Assembly: GCA_945892985.1 (NCBI GenBank) | Contig: CAMDDU010000005.1 | Span: 1 to 64,000, forward strand | Direction of reading: 5' to 3' | DNA from: CAITSH01 sp945892985 | Lineage (GTDB): Bacteria; Pseudomonadota; Gammaproteobacteria; Burkholderiales; SG8-39 | DNA: 64,000 bases | Shown: positions 1 through 9,192 of the stretch, one piece after another | How positions within the stretch are numbered: position 1 is the first letter of the stretch | Layout of the letters: each line of letters opens with the position of its first letter | Position numbers and translations under genes: made by a program | Notes under the pieces: generated by a model | The model's database searches: none | What the model saw: the letters and a program-made list of their open reading frames with translations, nothing else | What the model was told of the DNA's origin: nothing

Positions 1-852
1 AGGGGAAGGGAGATTGATCGCAATTTTAGCCTTGTCATTGCGAGCGCAGCGAAGCAATCTCGTCGGGCTTGTGACTTGTGACGTAAGTCGTGGCCCTACG
101 AGATTGCTTCGTCGCTTCGCTCCTCGCAATGACCGGGAATATGGCGAGGGGAAGCATTCCATGTTTTTCCCCGTCGAGGGGAAGGGAGATTGATCGCAAT
201 TTTAGCCTTGTCATTGCGAGCGCAGCGAAGCAATCTTGTCGCGCTTGTGACGTAAGTCGTGGTGCTACGAGATTGCTTCGTCGCTTCGCTCCTCGCAATG
301 ACAGGGAACATGGTGAGGGGAAGAATTCCATGTTTTTCCCCGTCAAGGGGAAGGGAGATTGATCGCAATTTTAGCCTTGTCATTGCGAGCGCAGCGAAGC
401 AATCTTGTCGTGCTTGTGACTTGTGACGTAAGTCGTGGTGCTACGAGATTGCTTCGTCGCTTCGCTCCTCGCAATGACCGGGAACATGGTGAGGGGAAGC
501 ATTCCATGTTTTTCCCCGTCAAGGGGGAGGGAGCTTGATTGCATTTTAGCCTTGTCATTGCGAGCGCAGCGAAGCAACCTTGTCGCGCTTGTGACGTAAG
601 TCGTGGTGCTACGAGATTGCTTCGTCGCTTCGCTCCTCGCAATGACAGGGAGCATGGTGAGGGGAAGCATTCCATGTTTTCCCCCGTCAAGGGGAAGGGA
701 GATTGATCGCAATTTTAGCCTTGTCATTGCGAGCGCAGCGAAGCAATCTTGTCGCGCTTGTGACGTAAGTCGTGGTGCGACGAGATTGCTTCGTCGCTTC
801 GCTCCTCGCAATGACAGGGAACATGATGAGGGGAAGCACTCCATGTTTTCCC
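1..852. repeat. Array of five ~170-bp tandem repeats
   Basis: Five head-to-tail units start at about 1, 177, 346, 522 and 690 (lengths 176, 169, 176, 168, about 163). Each begins AGGGGAAGGGAGATTGATCG and contains one copy of the long palindromic element (34-133, 210-302, 379-478, 554-646, 723-815) whose arms are CATTGCGAGCGCAGCGAAGC and the near-complementary GCTTCGCTCCTCGCAATG. The linker carries a second small palindrome, CCCCGTCAAGGGG. Length differences come mostly from an optional TTGTGACTTGTGACG insert in the palindrome loop. All reading frames here are repeat artefacts; I see no gene. The last unit abuts the stop codon of the next gene. Confidence 0.9.
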
Positions 853-1869
853 TCACTTCTTAGCCGCCGCCGCCGCCGCCGCCTCGGCCTTGGCTTTTTC
901 TTTGTCAAACGCGGCGCGGTTGAAGGATTGGCCGGATTCCTGCGCGACCTTGCGGATGACTTCCCAGTCGCGCTTGAAGTCTATGGGCAGCCAGCGGTCG
1001 GCGCCCTGGAAGCCCTTAACCATTTCGGGCGTGTACTTGAAGTTATAAGTGCAGTCGCGCAATTTTTGCTGCAGCGCCGGCGCGAGGTCGTGGGCCATCG
1101 ACAGGCCGCCGGGCGGAAAATCGCGCGAGCGCCAGATGATCCTGAAGTCCTCCATCCTGACTATGCCGCGTTCGGCCATGCGCACCAGGATATCGTGGGC
1201 GATGGGCGCGGCGTCGTAGTCGCCGCTCGCCACGCCGGCGACCGAGTTCTCGTGCTTACCCGAATAGAGCACCTTGTAGTCCTTGTCCGGCGTCAGGCCC
1301 TCGGCCGGGAACAGTGCGCGCGGCGCGAGGTTGCCCGAGTTCGAGGACGGTGCGGTGTGCGCGACTTTCTTGCCCTTGAGGTCGGCGAGTTTTTGCAGCG
1401 CGCTGTCTTTTTTGACAATGACCCACAACTGGTAACCCTGCGGCCCCTTGGCGTCGCCCCTGATGCCAAACGGGATGGCGCCGGCGACGTTCACCGCAAA
1501 TGCCGTGTCTCCCGAAGACATGGTGCCGATGTGCATGCGGCCCGAGCGCATCGCCTCGATCGCCGCGGCGCTCGAATAGACGTCGTAAAAGCGCACTTTC
1601 TTGCCCGAGCATTGCGCCAGGTGCGCGACAAAGGGCTGCATCAGTTTGTTGAACACCGCCGGGTCCTCGAGCGGCGAGTTGGTGAAGAACAGCGTGTCCG
1701 GGTCCTTCACGCGCCGCGCGTCCCGTGGGGCGTCGGCCAGCAGGTCACCGTTCTCGTCGCAATAGGGCGTGTCCAGTTCGCCGCGGTTCTTGCAGGCGTC
1801 CTGGGCGAAGGACGCGGCGGAAAAAAGCCATGCAGCGATGGTAAGCACGACCTTTACATTGCGCGGCAT
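853..1869 (-). CDS. PhnD-like phosphate/phosphonate-type periplasmic binding protein (copy 1)
   Basis: Predicted secreted solute receptor of the PhnD/phosphite-phosphonate family, 338 aa. An N-terminal hydrophobic segment ends at AASFAQ, a plausible signal peptidase site. The body shows family features: EAMRSGRMHIG in the first lobe, SGDTAFAVNVAGAIPF, and a HTAPSSNSGNLAP stretch of the kind that lines the oxyanion pocket. Cysteines in QDACKNRG and TPYCDENG may pair. The C-terminus is a low-complexity Ala/Lys tail encoded by a run of GCC codons. A GGGAG ribosome site lies just upstream of the ATG. No ABC permease or ATPase is adjacent, so the ligand and partner transporter are unknown. It is clearly paralogous to the next gene. 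Confidence 0.8.
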   Translation of the reverse strand: MPRNVKVVLTIAAWLFSAASFAQDACKNRGELDTPYCDENGDLLADAPRDARRVKDPDTLFFTNSPLEDPAVFNKLMQPFVAHLAQCSGKKVRFYDVYSSAAAIEAMRSGRMHIGTMSSGDTAFAVNVAGAIPFGIRGDAKGPQGYQLWVIVKKDSALQKLADLKGKKVAHTAPSSNSGNLAPRALFPAEGLTPDKDYKVLYSGKHENSVAGVASGDYDAAPIAHDILVRMAERGIVRMEDFRIIWRSRDFPPGGLSMAHDLAPALQQKLRDCTYNFKYTPEMVKGFQGADRWLPIDFKRDWEVIRKVAQESGQSFNRAAFDKEKAKAEAAAAAAAKK

Positions 1870-1954
1870 GCCGGCTCCCTTTGACTATGTCATTCCGAGG
1901 CCAAAGGCCGAGGAATCTGCTTTTACGTATGCCCTTGCGTAAGCGGTAAGCATC

Positions 1955-2047
1955 GTCATTGCGAGCGCAGCGAAGCAATCCCGTCGCGTTTGTGACTTAT
2001 GTCATGGCGCTGCGAGATTGCTTCGTCGCTTTGCTCCTCGCAATGAC
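1955..2047. repeat. Long palindromic repeat, single copy between the PhnD paralogs
   Basis: One copy of the CATTGCGAG...CTCGCAATG element, in the same orientation and with the same loop type as the five copies in the array at the window start. It lies between the two paralogous binding-protein genes, ending 20 bp before the stop of the upstream paralog. Confidence 0.85.
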
Positions 2048-2067
2048 AGAAACATCTGCCGTTTCCG

Positions 2068-3114
2068 TTACTTTTTCGCCGCTGCGGCTTTGGCGCGTGC
2101 TTCTTCTTCGCGCTTGGATTCTTTTTCGTAGCCGGCGCGGTTGAATTTCTCGCCGCCCGCCTCGGACACATGGCGCACCACTTCCCAGTCTTTCTTGAAG
2201 TTCACCGGGAAAAACCGGTCGGCGCCGTCAAAGGCCTTTTGCATGTCGGCGGGGAAGCGGTAGTCGTAAAAGCACTTGAGCATCTTGTCGCGAAAGACCG
2301 GCTCCAGGTCGTGCGCATAGGCGAAGGACGAGGTCGGGAATTTCTGGCTGCGATAAATCACGCGGAAGTTGTCTTCCTTGATCTGGCCGCGTTCGCCCAT
2401 GCGGTGATAAACGTCCGAGGCCACGGCCGCGCCGTCGTAGTCGCCCGAGTTCACGCCGAGGATGGACTGGTCGTGCTTGCCCGAGAACAGGATGCTGTAG
2501 TCCTTGCCCGGAGCGAGGCCTTCTTTCGGGAACAGCGCCATCGGCGCCATGTGGCCGGAGTTGGACGAGGGCGAGGTGTGGGCGAATTTCTTGCCCTTGA
2601 GGTCGGCGAGCTTCTGGTAGGGGCTGTCTTTTTTGACGATCACCAGCAGGTTATAGCCCTGGAATTCTTTTTCCGTGCCCTTGACGGCGAACGGGACGGC
2701 GCCGGCGATGTTCACCGCGAAGGCGGTCGGACCGGTGGAGAAGCCGCCCACGTGCAGGCGGCCCGAGCGCATGGCCTCGATTTCGGCGGCGTTGGACTGC
2801 ACCTGGTAGAACACCACGCGCTTGCCGGTGCAGGTGCCCAGGTGCTCGGTGAAGGGCTTGAACACCTTTTCGTACACCGCCGGGTCTTCGACCGGCGTGT
2901 AGGTGAATACCAGCGTGCCCGGGGTCTTGAATTTTTTCGCGTCTTTGGGGGTGTCGGCGACAAGGTCGTTGTTGTCATCGCAATACAGGGCGTCGAGGTC
3001 GCCGCGGTTCTTGCAGGTGTCCTGGGCGGCGGCGTTGCCGGCCAGGCCTGCCAGGGTGAAAACGGCGGTCAACAGCGCGGATAGCGCGGCGGCGCGCTTG
3101 AGATGTTTGAGCAT
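2068..3114 (-). CDS. PhnD-like phosphate/phosphonate-type periplasmic binding protein (copy 2)
   Basis: 348-aa paralog of the preceding gene. It shares the CKNRGDLDALYCDDNND N-terminus after the signal peptide (cut near AGNAAAQ), EAMRSGRLHVG, FAHTSPSSNSGHMAP and the Lys/Ala-rich tail. The start at 3114 is fixed by a strong AAGGAGGAATACC ribosome site; the frame stays open far upstream, but that part is antisense to glmU. The pair reads as a gene duplication with a repeat element between the copies. Transport of a phosphorus oxyanion or related ligand is inferred from family only; no permease is nearby. Confidence 0.8.
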   Translation of the reverse strand: MLKHLKRAAALSALLTAVFTLAGLAGNAAAQDTCKNRGDLDALYCDDNNDLVADTPKDAKKFKTPGTLVFTYTPVEDPAVYEKVFKPFTEHLGTCTGKRVVFYQVQSNAAEIEAMRSGRLHVGGFSTGPTAFAVNIAGAVPFAVKGTEKEFQGYNLLVIVKKDSPYQKLADLKGKKFAHTSPSSNSGHMAPMALFPKEGLAPGKDYSILFSGKHDQSILGVNSGDYDGAAVASDVYHRMGERGQIKEDNFRVIYRSQKFPTSSFAYAHDLEPVFRDKMLKCFYDYRFPADMQKAFDGADRFFPVNFKKDWEVVRHVSEAGGEKFNRAGYEKESKREEEARAKAAAAKK

Positions 3115-3396
3115 GGTATTCCTCCTTGAAATAGGGGATGCGGCGCTAAACGGTTTTGGAACGCGTATGACCCTAGCAGATAACAATTGCGGGTGAAGGC
3201 GTGGGCTGTCGTTGCAGGTATTAGTCGGTATTTGCCGGTATTTATTTTCGCCGCTGTTGCACAGCCGCCCGCGGGCGCTTCGGCTGTCCGTAATATAGCC
3301 CCCGCGGGCGGCGGCCGCAACGGCGGAGCGGGGGTATTTCCCCTCTGCCGTGCTAACATTTGCACCCCTTCCGAGATTCACGCGAACGCACAAATC

Positions 3397-4758
3397 ATGA
3401 ATGTCGTCATCCTCGCCGCCGGCCAGGGCAAGCGCATGCACTCCGACCTTCCCAAGGTGCTGCACCAGCTTGCCGGCATGCCGCTGCTGGCGCATGTCAT
3501 CACCGCGGCGCGCGCGCTCAAGCCGACGCGCATTGTCGTCGTCTACGGCCATGGCGGGGAGCGCGTGCGCGAGGCATTTGCCGCCGATGCTGATGTGGCC
3601 TGGGTCAGGCAGGAGCCGCAGCTTGGCACCGGCCACGCGGTGATGCAGGCGGTGCCGCTGCTCGATGACACGGCGCCGACGCTGGTGCTCTATGGCGATG
3701 TGCCGCTGATCCGGCCGGTGACCTTGCAACGGCTGATCGGGGCGGCCGGCGAGGGCGTCGGGCTGCTCACCGTGGAGCTCGATGACCCCGATGGCTACGG
3801 CCGCATCGTCAGGAGCCGCGGCAAGGTGACGCGCATCGTCGAGCACAAGGACGCCACCGACAAGCAACTGGAAATTCGCGAGATCAACACCGGCATCATG
3901 GTGCTGCCCACGGCGCGGCTCAAGGCCTGGCTGACCGCGCTCAAGAACAACAACGCGCAAAAAGAGTATTACCTCACCGATGTGATTGCCGCGGCGGTGA
4001 AGTCCAGGGTCGCGGTCGGGACGGCCGGCTCGGACATCGACTGGGAGACCACCGGCGTCAACAGCAAGGCGCAACTGGCGGAGCTCGAGCGCATCTACCA
4101 GTTCGAAGTGGCCGACATGCTGATGGAGAAGGGTGTCACGCTGTCCGACCCCTCGCGTATCGACGTGCGCGGCAGGCTCACCTTCGGCCGCGATGTGGCC
4201 ATAGACATCAACTGTGTGTTCGAGGGCGATGTCACGCTGGGCGATGGCGTCACCATCGGGCCCCAGTGCGTGCTGAAAAACGTCCGCGTTGCCGCCGGGA
4301 CGCGCATCGAGGCCTTCTGCCATTTCGAGGACGCGGTCATCGGCGCCAATTGCCGGCTCGGGCCGTATGCGCGCATCCGCCCGGGCAGCAAGCTGGCCGA
4401 GGGCGTGCACATCGGCAACTTCACCGAGGTCAAGAACAGCGACATTGGCGCCGGCTCCAAGGCCAATCATCTGTCCTATATCGGCGACAGCACGGTCGGG
4501 CGTAATGTCAACGTCGGCGCCGGTACCATCACCTGCAATTACGACGGCGCCAACAAGCACCGCACCGTCATCGAGGACGATGTGTTCATCGGCTCGGACA
4601 CCCAACTCGTCGCGCCGGTGCGCGTCGGGCGCGGCGCGACGCTCGGGGCCGGTACCACGCTGACCCGCGACGCGCCGCCGGACCAGCTCACCCTCTCTCG
4701 CGCCAAACAGGTGAGCATCCCCGGCTGGAAGCGTCCGGTCAAAGCCCCAAAGGCGTGA
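3397..4758 (+). CDS. glmU: Bifunctional GlmU: GlcNAc-1-P uridyltransferase / GlcN-1-P acetyltransferase
   Basis: 453 aa, the usual family length. It catalyses the last two steps to UDP-GlcNAc, the precursor of peptidoglycan and lipid A. The N-terminal pyrophosphorylase domain opens with LAAGQGKRMHSDLPKVLH, the nucleotide-binding loop, and has YGDVPLI and GYGRIVR further on. From about residue 250 the protein becomes a left-handed beta-helix of hexapeptide repeats, with the acetyltransferase signature GNFTEVKNSDIGAGSKANHL and CNYDGANKHRT. The frame runs open upstream to 3187, but the conserved N-terminus requires the ATG at 3397. glmS follows on the same strand, so two adjacent steps of amino-sugar synthesis are encoded side by side. 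Confidence 0.97.
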   Translation: MNVVILAAGQGKRMHSDLPKVLHQLAGMPLLAHVITAARALKPTRIVVVYGHGGERVREAFAADADVAWVRQEPQLGTGHAVMQAVPLLDDTAPTLVLYGDVPLIRPVTLQRLIGAAGEGVGLLTVELDDPDGYGRIVRSRGKVTRIVEHKDATDKQLEIREINTGIMVLPTARLKAWLTALKNNNAQKEYYLTDVIAAAVKSRVAVGTAGSDIDWETTGVNSKAQLAELERIYQFEVADMLMEKGVTLSDPSRIDVRGRLTFGRDVAIDINCVFEGDVTLGDGVTIGPQCVLKNVRVAAGTRIEAFCHFEDAVIGANCRLGPYARIRPGSKLAEGVHIGNFTEVKNSDIGAGSKANHLSYIGDSTVGRNVNVGAGTITCNYDGANKHRTVIEDDVFIGSDTQLVAPVRVGRGATLGAGTTLTRDAPPDQLTLSRAKQVSIPGWKRPVKAPKA

Positions 4759-4848
4759 CGTGCCCATGGAAAAGATCCGGCACGACATCCTGCACATGCT
4801 GAGAGGGTTGTTGTTCCTGTCTGTCGACCAGCCAGGAGCGCCAACCTA

Positions 4849-4881
4849 AAGTCCACCCCAAGTCCACCCCAAGTCAACCCC
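4849..4881 (+). repeat. Three 11-bp direct repeats upstream of glmS
   Basis: AAGTCCACCCC at 4849 and 4860 and AAGTCAACCCC at 4871 form a perfect-register tandem triplet in the glmU-glmS gap, followed by a decayed partial unit AAGCCAAGCC. No function is evident. It may be slippage-prone sequence or a binding-site array. Confidence 0.7.
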
Positions 4882-4977
4882 AAGCCAAGCCAAAGCGCAG
4901 CATTAAGAAAAGCCGGCCCAACGGCAGAACAGACGTCCGAGTAATCCCTTAGTTCCTTTCCCCGAAAGATCCTTGTC

Positions 4978-6807
4978 ATGTGCGGCATTGTCGGCGCCAT
5001 CGCCAAACGCAACGTAGTACCCGTCTTGCTCGAGGGCCTGAAGCGGCTCGAATACCGCGGCTATGACTCGGCCGGCGTGGTGGTGGTCAATGACGGCGCA
5101 CTGCGACGATTGCGCTCGACCGGCCGTGTGGCCGAACTTGAAAAACTCGCCCAAGGCGAGGGCCTTTCGGGTGCGCTTGGCATTGCACACACGCGCTGGG
5201 CCACGCACGGCGTGCCCTCCGAGGAGAACGCCCATCCGCATGTGTCGGGCGGCATTTCGGTGGTGCACAACGGCATTATCGAAAACCACGACACCATGCG
5301 CGACATGCTGCGCGCCAAGGGTTATGTGTTTACCTCCGACACCGACACCGAGGTCATTGCACACCTGGTGCATGCCAAGATAAGCGGCGGGGCGGACCTG
5401 CTCGAGGCGGTGCGTCTGGCGGTGGCCGAACTCACCGGCGCCTACGCCATTGCCGTGGTCGACGCCGCCGATCCGTCGCGACTGGTGGTGGCGCGAAATG
5501 GTGCGCCGCTGCTGCTGGGCCTTGGCGAGGACGGCAATTTCGCCGCCTCCGATACCTCGGCGCTGATCCAGGTGACCAAGCGTGTGATTTATCTGGAGGA
5601 TGGCGATGTGGCCGAGATCAGGCTCAACGGTGTTCGCATCATCGACGCCGGGGGCGCGAGCATCGAGCGCGCGGTGCATGTCTCCAAGCTGACCGCCGAC
5701 GCGGTTGATCTGGGCCAGTACGAGCATTACATGCAAAAGGAAATATTCGAGCAGCCTATGGCCATCGCCAACACGCTGGAGATCGTGACCGGGGCGCATT
5801 CGATTTCGCCGCAGATCTTTGGCGCCGGCGCGGAAAATATTTTCACCGAGATCGATTCGGTGCTGATTCTCGCCTGCGGCACCAGCTACCACTCGGGTAT
5901 GGTGGCGCGCTACTGGCTCGAGGGCGTCGCCGGCATCCCCTGTAACGTCGAGATCGCCAGCGAATACCGCTATCGCGATTCGGTGCCCAACCCACGCGCG
6001 CTGGTGATCGCCATTTCGCAGTCGGGCGAGACCGCCGACACGCTGGCGGCGCTGCAGCACGCGCGCTCGCTGGGCCACAAATACTGCCTGTCGATTTGCA
6101 ACGTCCCCGAGTCGGCGCTGATCCGCGCCGCGGACCTGCGCTTCCTCACGCGCGCCGGCCCGGAGATCGGTGTCGCCTCGACCAAGGCCTTTACCACGCA
6201 ACTTGCCGCGCTGGTGCTCTTGACCATGACGCTGGCCAAGATGCGCAAGCGCCTGTCCGCGGAAAAAGAGGCGCAATTGCTGGTGTCGCTGCGACACCTG
6301 CCCAAGGCGCTGGAAAAAGTCTTGCGTGTCGAGCCGCAGGTCAAGGCATGGGCGGAGAGATTCGCCGGCCGCCATCACGCGCTGTTTCTCGGGCGCGGCA
6401 TCCATTATCCGATCGCCATGGAGGGCGCGCTCAAGCTCAAGGAGATTTCCTACATTCATGCCGAGGCCTATGCGGCCGGCGAGTTGAAGCACGGCCCGCT
6501 CGCGCTTGTCGACAAGTACATGCCGGTGGTCGCGGTCGCGCCCAACAATGCGCTGCTGGGCAAGCTCAAGTCCAATCTGCAGGAGGTCAAGGCGCGCGGT
6601 GGCGAGCTGTTCGTGTTCGCCGACGAGGACACCGAGCGCAGCGGCGAGCAGGGCGTGGAGATCATCCTGCTGCCCGAGCACGCCGGCATCCTGTCGCCCA
6701 TATTGCACACCATTCCATTGCAACTGCTGGCCTACCATGTCGCGCTGTCGCGCGGCAATGACGTCGACAAGCCGCGCAACCTCGCCAAGAGCGTCACGGT
6801 TGAGTAG
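4978..6807 (+). CDS. glmS: Glutamine--fructose-6-phosphate aminotransferase (isomerising)
   Basis: 609 aa, full length. It makes glucosamine-6-phosphate from fructose-6-phosphate and glutamine, the entry step to UDP-GlcNAc. The N-terminal Ntn glutaminase domain has the catalytic Cys2 (MCGIVGAIAKRN), with HTRWATHG and HNGIIENH downstream. Two SIS domains follow, around residues 285-425 and 460-600, with CGTSYHSG, SQSGETADT and EGALKLKEISYIHAEAYAAG. The C-terminus KPRNLAKSVTVE is the canonical one. No glmS ribozyme is expected or seen upstream. The 3' end overlaps the likely start of recQ. Confidence 0.97.
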   Translation: MCGIVGAIAKRNVVPVLLEGLKRLEYRGYDSAGVVVVNDGALRRLRSTGRVAELEKLAQGEGLSGALGIAHTRWATHGVPSEENAHPHVSGGISVVHNGIIENHDTMRDMLRAKGYVFTSDTDTEVIAHLVHAKISGGADLLEAVRLAVAELTGAYAIAVVDAADPSRLVVARNGAPLLLGLGEDGNFAASDTSALIQVTKRVIYLEDGDVAEIRLNGVRIIDAGGASIERAVHVSKLTADAVDLGQYEHYMQKEIFEQPMAIANTLEIVTGAHSISPQIFGAGAENIFTEIDSVLILACGTSYHSGMVARYWLEGVAGIPCNVEIASEYRYRDSVPNPRALVIAISQSGETADTLAALQHARSLGHKYCLSICNVPESALIRAADLRFLTRAGPEIGVASTKAFTTQLAALVLLTMTLAKMRKRLSAEKEAQLLVSLRHLPKALEKVLRVEPQVKAWAERFAGRHHALFLGRGIHYPIAMEGALKLKEISYIHAEAYAAGELKHGPLALVDKYMPVVAVAPNNALLGKLKSNLQEVKARGGELFVFADEDTERSGEQGVEIILLPEHAGILSPILHTIPLQLLAYHVALSRGNDVDKPRNLAKSVTVE

Positions 6808-8644
6808 CGCGGTGGTGGTGGACGGCGCGCCCTCGGCGCTGTCCGTGCTGAAGGAGGTCTTCGGCTATCCGGCGTTTCGCGGCGCCCAGGGCGAGATCGT
6901 CAATCACGTGCTGGGCGGCGGCGACTGCCTGGTGCTGATGCCCACGGGCGGCGGAAAATCCTTGTGCTATCAAATCCCGGCGCTGCTGCGTCACGGTCCG
7001 GGCATCGTCATTTCGCCGCTGATCGCGCTGATGCAAGACCAGGTCGCGGCGCTGCTCGAGGCCGGTGTCAAGGCGGCCTTTCTCAATTCAACGCAGTCGG
7101 CCGAAGAGGCGCGCGGCGTCGAGGATGCGCTGCTCGCCGGGGAGTGCGACATCGTCTATGTCGCGCCCGAGCGCCTGCTGACCGGGCGCTTTCTCAACCT
7201 GCTGGAGCGCTTGAACGCTTCGGTCGGCGTGGCGCTCTTTGCCATTGACGAGGCGCATTGCGTGTCGCAGTGGGGGCACGATTTCCGGCCCGAGTACATG
7301 CAGCTGTCGACGCTGCACGAGCGCTTCCCCGATGTGCCGCGCATCGCGCTCACCGCCACCGCCGATGAAATCACCCGCGCCGAAATCATCGAGCGCCTCA
7401 ACCTCACCGGATCGCGCCTGTTTGTTTCCAGCTTCGACCGCCCCAACATTCGTTACCGCATCGTTGAAAAGGGCAATGCCCGCGCGCAGTTGCTGAATTT
7501 TTTGCAGACCGAGCATCCGGGTGATGCCGGCATCATTTACTGCCTGTCGCGGCGCAAGGTCGAGGAGACCGCTGCGTGGCTGGAGGAGGAGGGCATCAGC
7601 GCACTGCCCTATCACGCCGGTATGGATACGCAAACACGCGCGATGAACCAATCCCGCTTTCTGCGTGAGGACGGCATTGTGATGACCGCGACCATCGCCT
7701 TTGGCATGGGCATAGACAAACCCGATGTGCGCTTTGTCGCGCACCTGGATCTGCCCAAGAGCATAGAGGGCTATTACCAGGAAACCGGCCGCGCCGGCCG
7801 TGACGGCATGCCCGCCGATGCCTGGATGGCCTACGGCCTGGGTGACGTGGTCAACCAACGGCGCATGATAGACACCTCGGAGGCGCCCGACCAGATCAAG
7901 CGCATCGCCGGTGCCAAGCTCGATGCCCTGCTGGGCCTGGCAGAGAGCACCAGTTGCCGTCGCGTGCGCCTGCTTGATTATTTTGGCGAGCCGTCCGCGC
8001 CCTGTGGCAACTGTGACGTGTGCCTTGAGCCGCCGCAGGTGTGGGACGGCACCGAGGCCGCGCGCAAGGCCTTGTCCTGCGCGTTTCGCACCGGCCAGCG
8101 TTTTGGCGCCGGTCATCTGGTGGACGTGCTGCTCGGCCACGACAATGACAAGGTGAAACAGTGGGAACACGACAAGCTCAGTGTGTTTGGCATCGGCAAG
8201 GAGCTCGATGAAAAAGCCTGGCGCGCGGTGTTCCGTCAGCTCATTGCGCTTGGTTTTTTGATGACCGACCATGACAGCTATGGTTCGCTCAAGCTGACCG
8301 AGGCGAGCCGCGCGGTGCTGAAGGGTGAGCGGCAGGTGATGCTGCGTAAAGCCACCGAGGGCAAACGCGCCTCGGGCTCGCGCAAGACCGCTGCCAAGCC
8401 TGCCGCCGCCGGCGGGCTCGAGGGTCGCGCCAACACGCGCTTCGAGCGACTGCGCACCTGGCGCGCGGCGGTGGCCAAGGAGCACGGCATTCCCGCCTAT
8501 GTGGTGTTCCACGACGCCACGCTGGCCGAGATCGCGCGTGTGCAACCGGCCAACGAGGAAGAACTCGGTTTCATCTCCGGTGTCGGTGTGCGCAAACTCA
8601 AGCGTTACGGCGACGAGTTGCTGGAGATATTGCGGCAGGAGTGA
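6800..8644 (+). CDS. recQ: ATP-dependent DNA helicase RecQ
   Basis: Superfamily 2 3'-5' helicase for recombination and fork repair, about 614 aa. Visible motifs: Walker A TGGGKSLCYQ (about residue 48), Walker B IDEAHCVSQWGHDFRPEY (about 149), ALTATAD, and QETGRAGRDG of motif VI. The RecQ-Ct zinc module has Cys at SCRRVRLLDYFGE and CGNCDVC. An HRDC domain ends the protein (about 545-614). Start choice is uncertain: TTG at 6800 overlaps the glmS stop by 8 bp; GTG codons at 6812-6818 or ATG at 6758 are alternatives, and all leave the helicase core intact. Confidence 0.93.
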   Translation: MSSAVVVDGAPSALSVLKEVFGYPAFRGAQGEIVNHVLGGGDCLVLMPTGGGKSLCYQIPALLRHGPGIVISPLIALMQDQVAALLEAGVKAAFLNSTQSAEEARGVEDALLAGECDIVYVAPERLLTGRFLNLLERLNASVGVALFAIDEAHCVSQWGHDFRPEYMQLSTLHERFPDVPRIALTATADEITRAEIIERLNLTGSRLFVSSFDRPNIRYRIVEKGNARAQLLNFLQTEHPGDAGIIYCLSRRKVEETAAWLEEEGISALPYHAGMDTQTRAMNQSRFLREDGIVMTATIAFGMGIDKPDVRFVAHLDLPKSIEGYYQETGRAGRDGMPADAWMAYGLGDVVNQRRMIDTSEAPDQIKRIAGAKLDALLGLAESTSCRRVRLLDYFGEPSAPCGNCDVCLEPPQVWDGTEAARKALSCAFRTGQRFGAGHLVDVLLGHDNDKVKQWEHDKLSVFGIGKELDEKAWRAVFRQLIALGFLMTDHDSYGSLKLTEASRAVLKGERQVMLRKATEGKRASGSRKTAAKPAAAGGLEGRANTRFERLRTWRAAVAKEHGIPAYVVFHDATLAEIARVQPANEEELGFISGVGVRKLKRYGDELLEILRQE

Positions 8645-9192
8645 GCCGGTTCCGCGTCCATAGGCTGGAGACGCCCGACTGGCGGGCATTTCCAGCAATG
8701 GCTGGAAAGCCTCGCCAGTAAAGGGTTTCCAGCTATCGGCATGTTTGAGACGCGGGCCGAGCCAGAGCTATGGCGTGGCTTTTGGCGGCGCCATGTCCTT
8801 GGGAAGCCATAGCCACATCTGCCCCCAGGAGCGCGTTTGCCGCGTAATATTGTTGTCATTGCGAGCGCAGCGAAGCAATCCCGTCGTTCTTGCGAGCGCC
8901 GTCGCAACACCACAAGATTGCCGCGTCGGCTTCGCCTCCTCGCAATGACATGGCCTTGTTATACCCTGGGTATTGCACTCGGTTGTTGTAGTGCAATGGC
9001 TGTTTTGCCATTGCGAGCGCAGCAATCCCGTCGTCCTTGTGACCGCCGTCGCAATACCACAAGATTGCCGCGTCGGCTTCGCCTCCTCGCAATGACAGGG
9101 CCTTGTTACAGCCCGGGTATTGCACTCGGTTGTTGTAGTGCAGATCTGCCAGGCGGCAGTGAACTTTCGGCGGTCTCGGTTATCATAGTCCC
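8645..9192. repeat. Intergenic repeat block after recQ
   Basis: The gap holds only repeats. Two 31-bp palindromic elements lie back to back (8665-8695 in inverted sense, 8702-8732). Two long palindromes follow at 8855-8949 and 9008-9096; with their right flank, CCTTGTTA.A.CC.GGGTATTGCACTCGGTTGTTGTAGTGCA, they form a tandem duplication of about 150 bp. The second copy has lost five bases in the left arm. I see no gene. Confidence 0.85.

Noticed and set aside
1..852. Possible CRISPR array
   Set aside because: Units are ~170 bp, nearly identical throughout and internally palindromic, with no short-repeat/unique-spacer pattern and no cas genes.
35..908. Several 70-160 aa frames in the first 900 bp with sequences such as VIARSEATKQS and CFAALAMT
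   Set aside because: They are translations of the long palindromic repeat. The same peptides appear at every repeat copy in any orientation.
2068..4797. A 909-codon open frame on the minus strand joining the second PhnD-like gene to sequence antisense to glmU
   Set aside because: The PhnD-like protein starts at 3114 with a strong ribosome site and signal peptide; the rest is a GC-driven shadow of glmU.
4759..4977. glmS ribozyme or other riboswitch upstream of glmS
   Set aside because: The gap contains an 11-bp direct repeat but no recognisable ribozyme core, and glmS ribozymes are a feature of Gram-positive bacteria.
4903..6738. A long minus-strand frame of 611 codons
   Set aside because: It is fully antisense to glmS, whose identity is certain.
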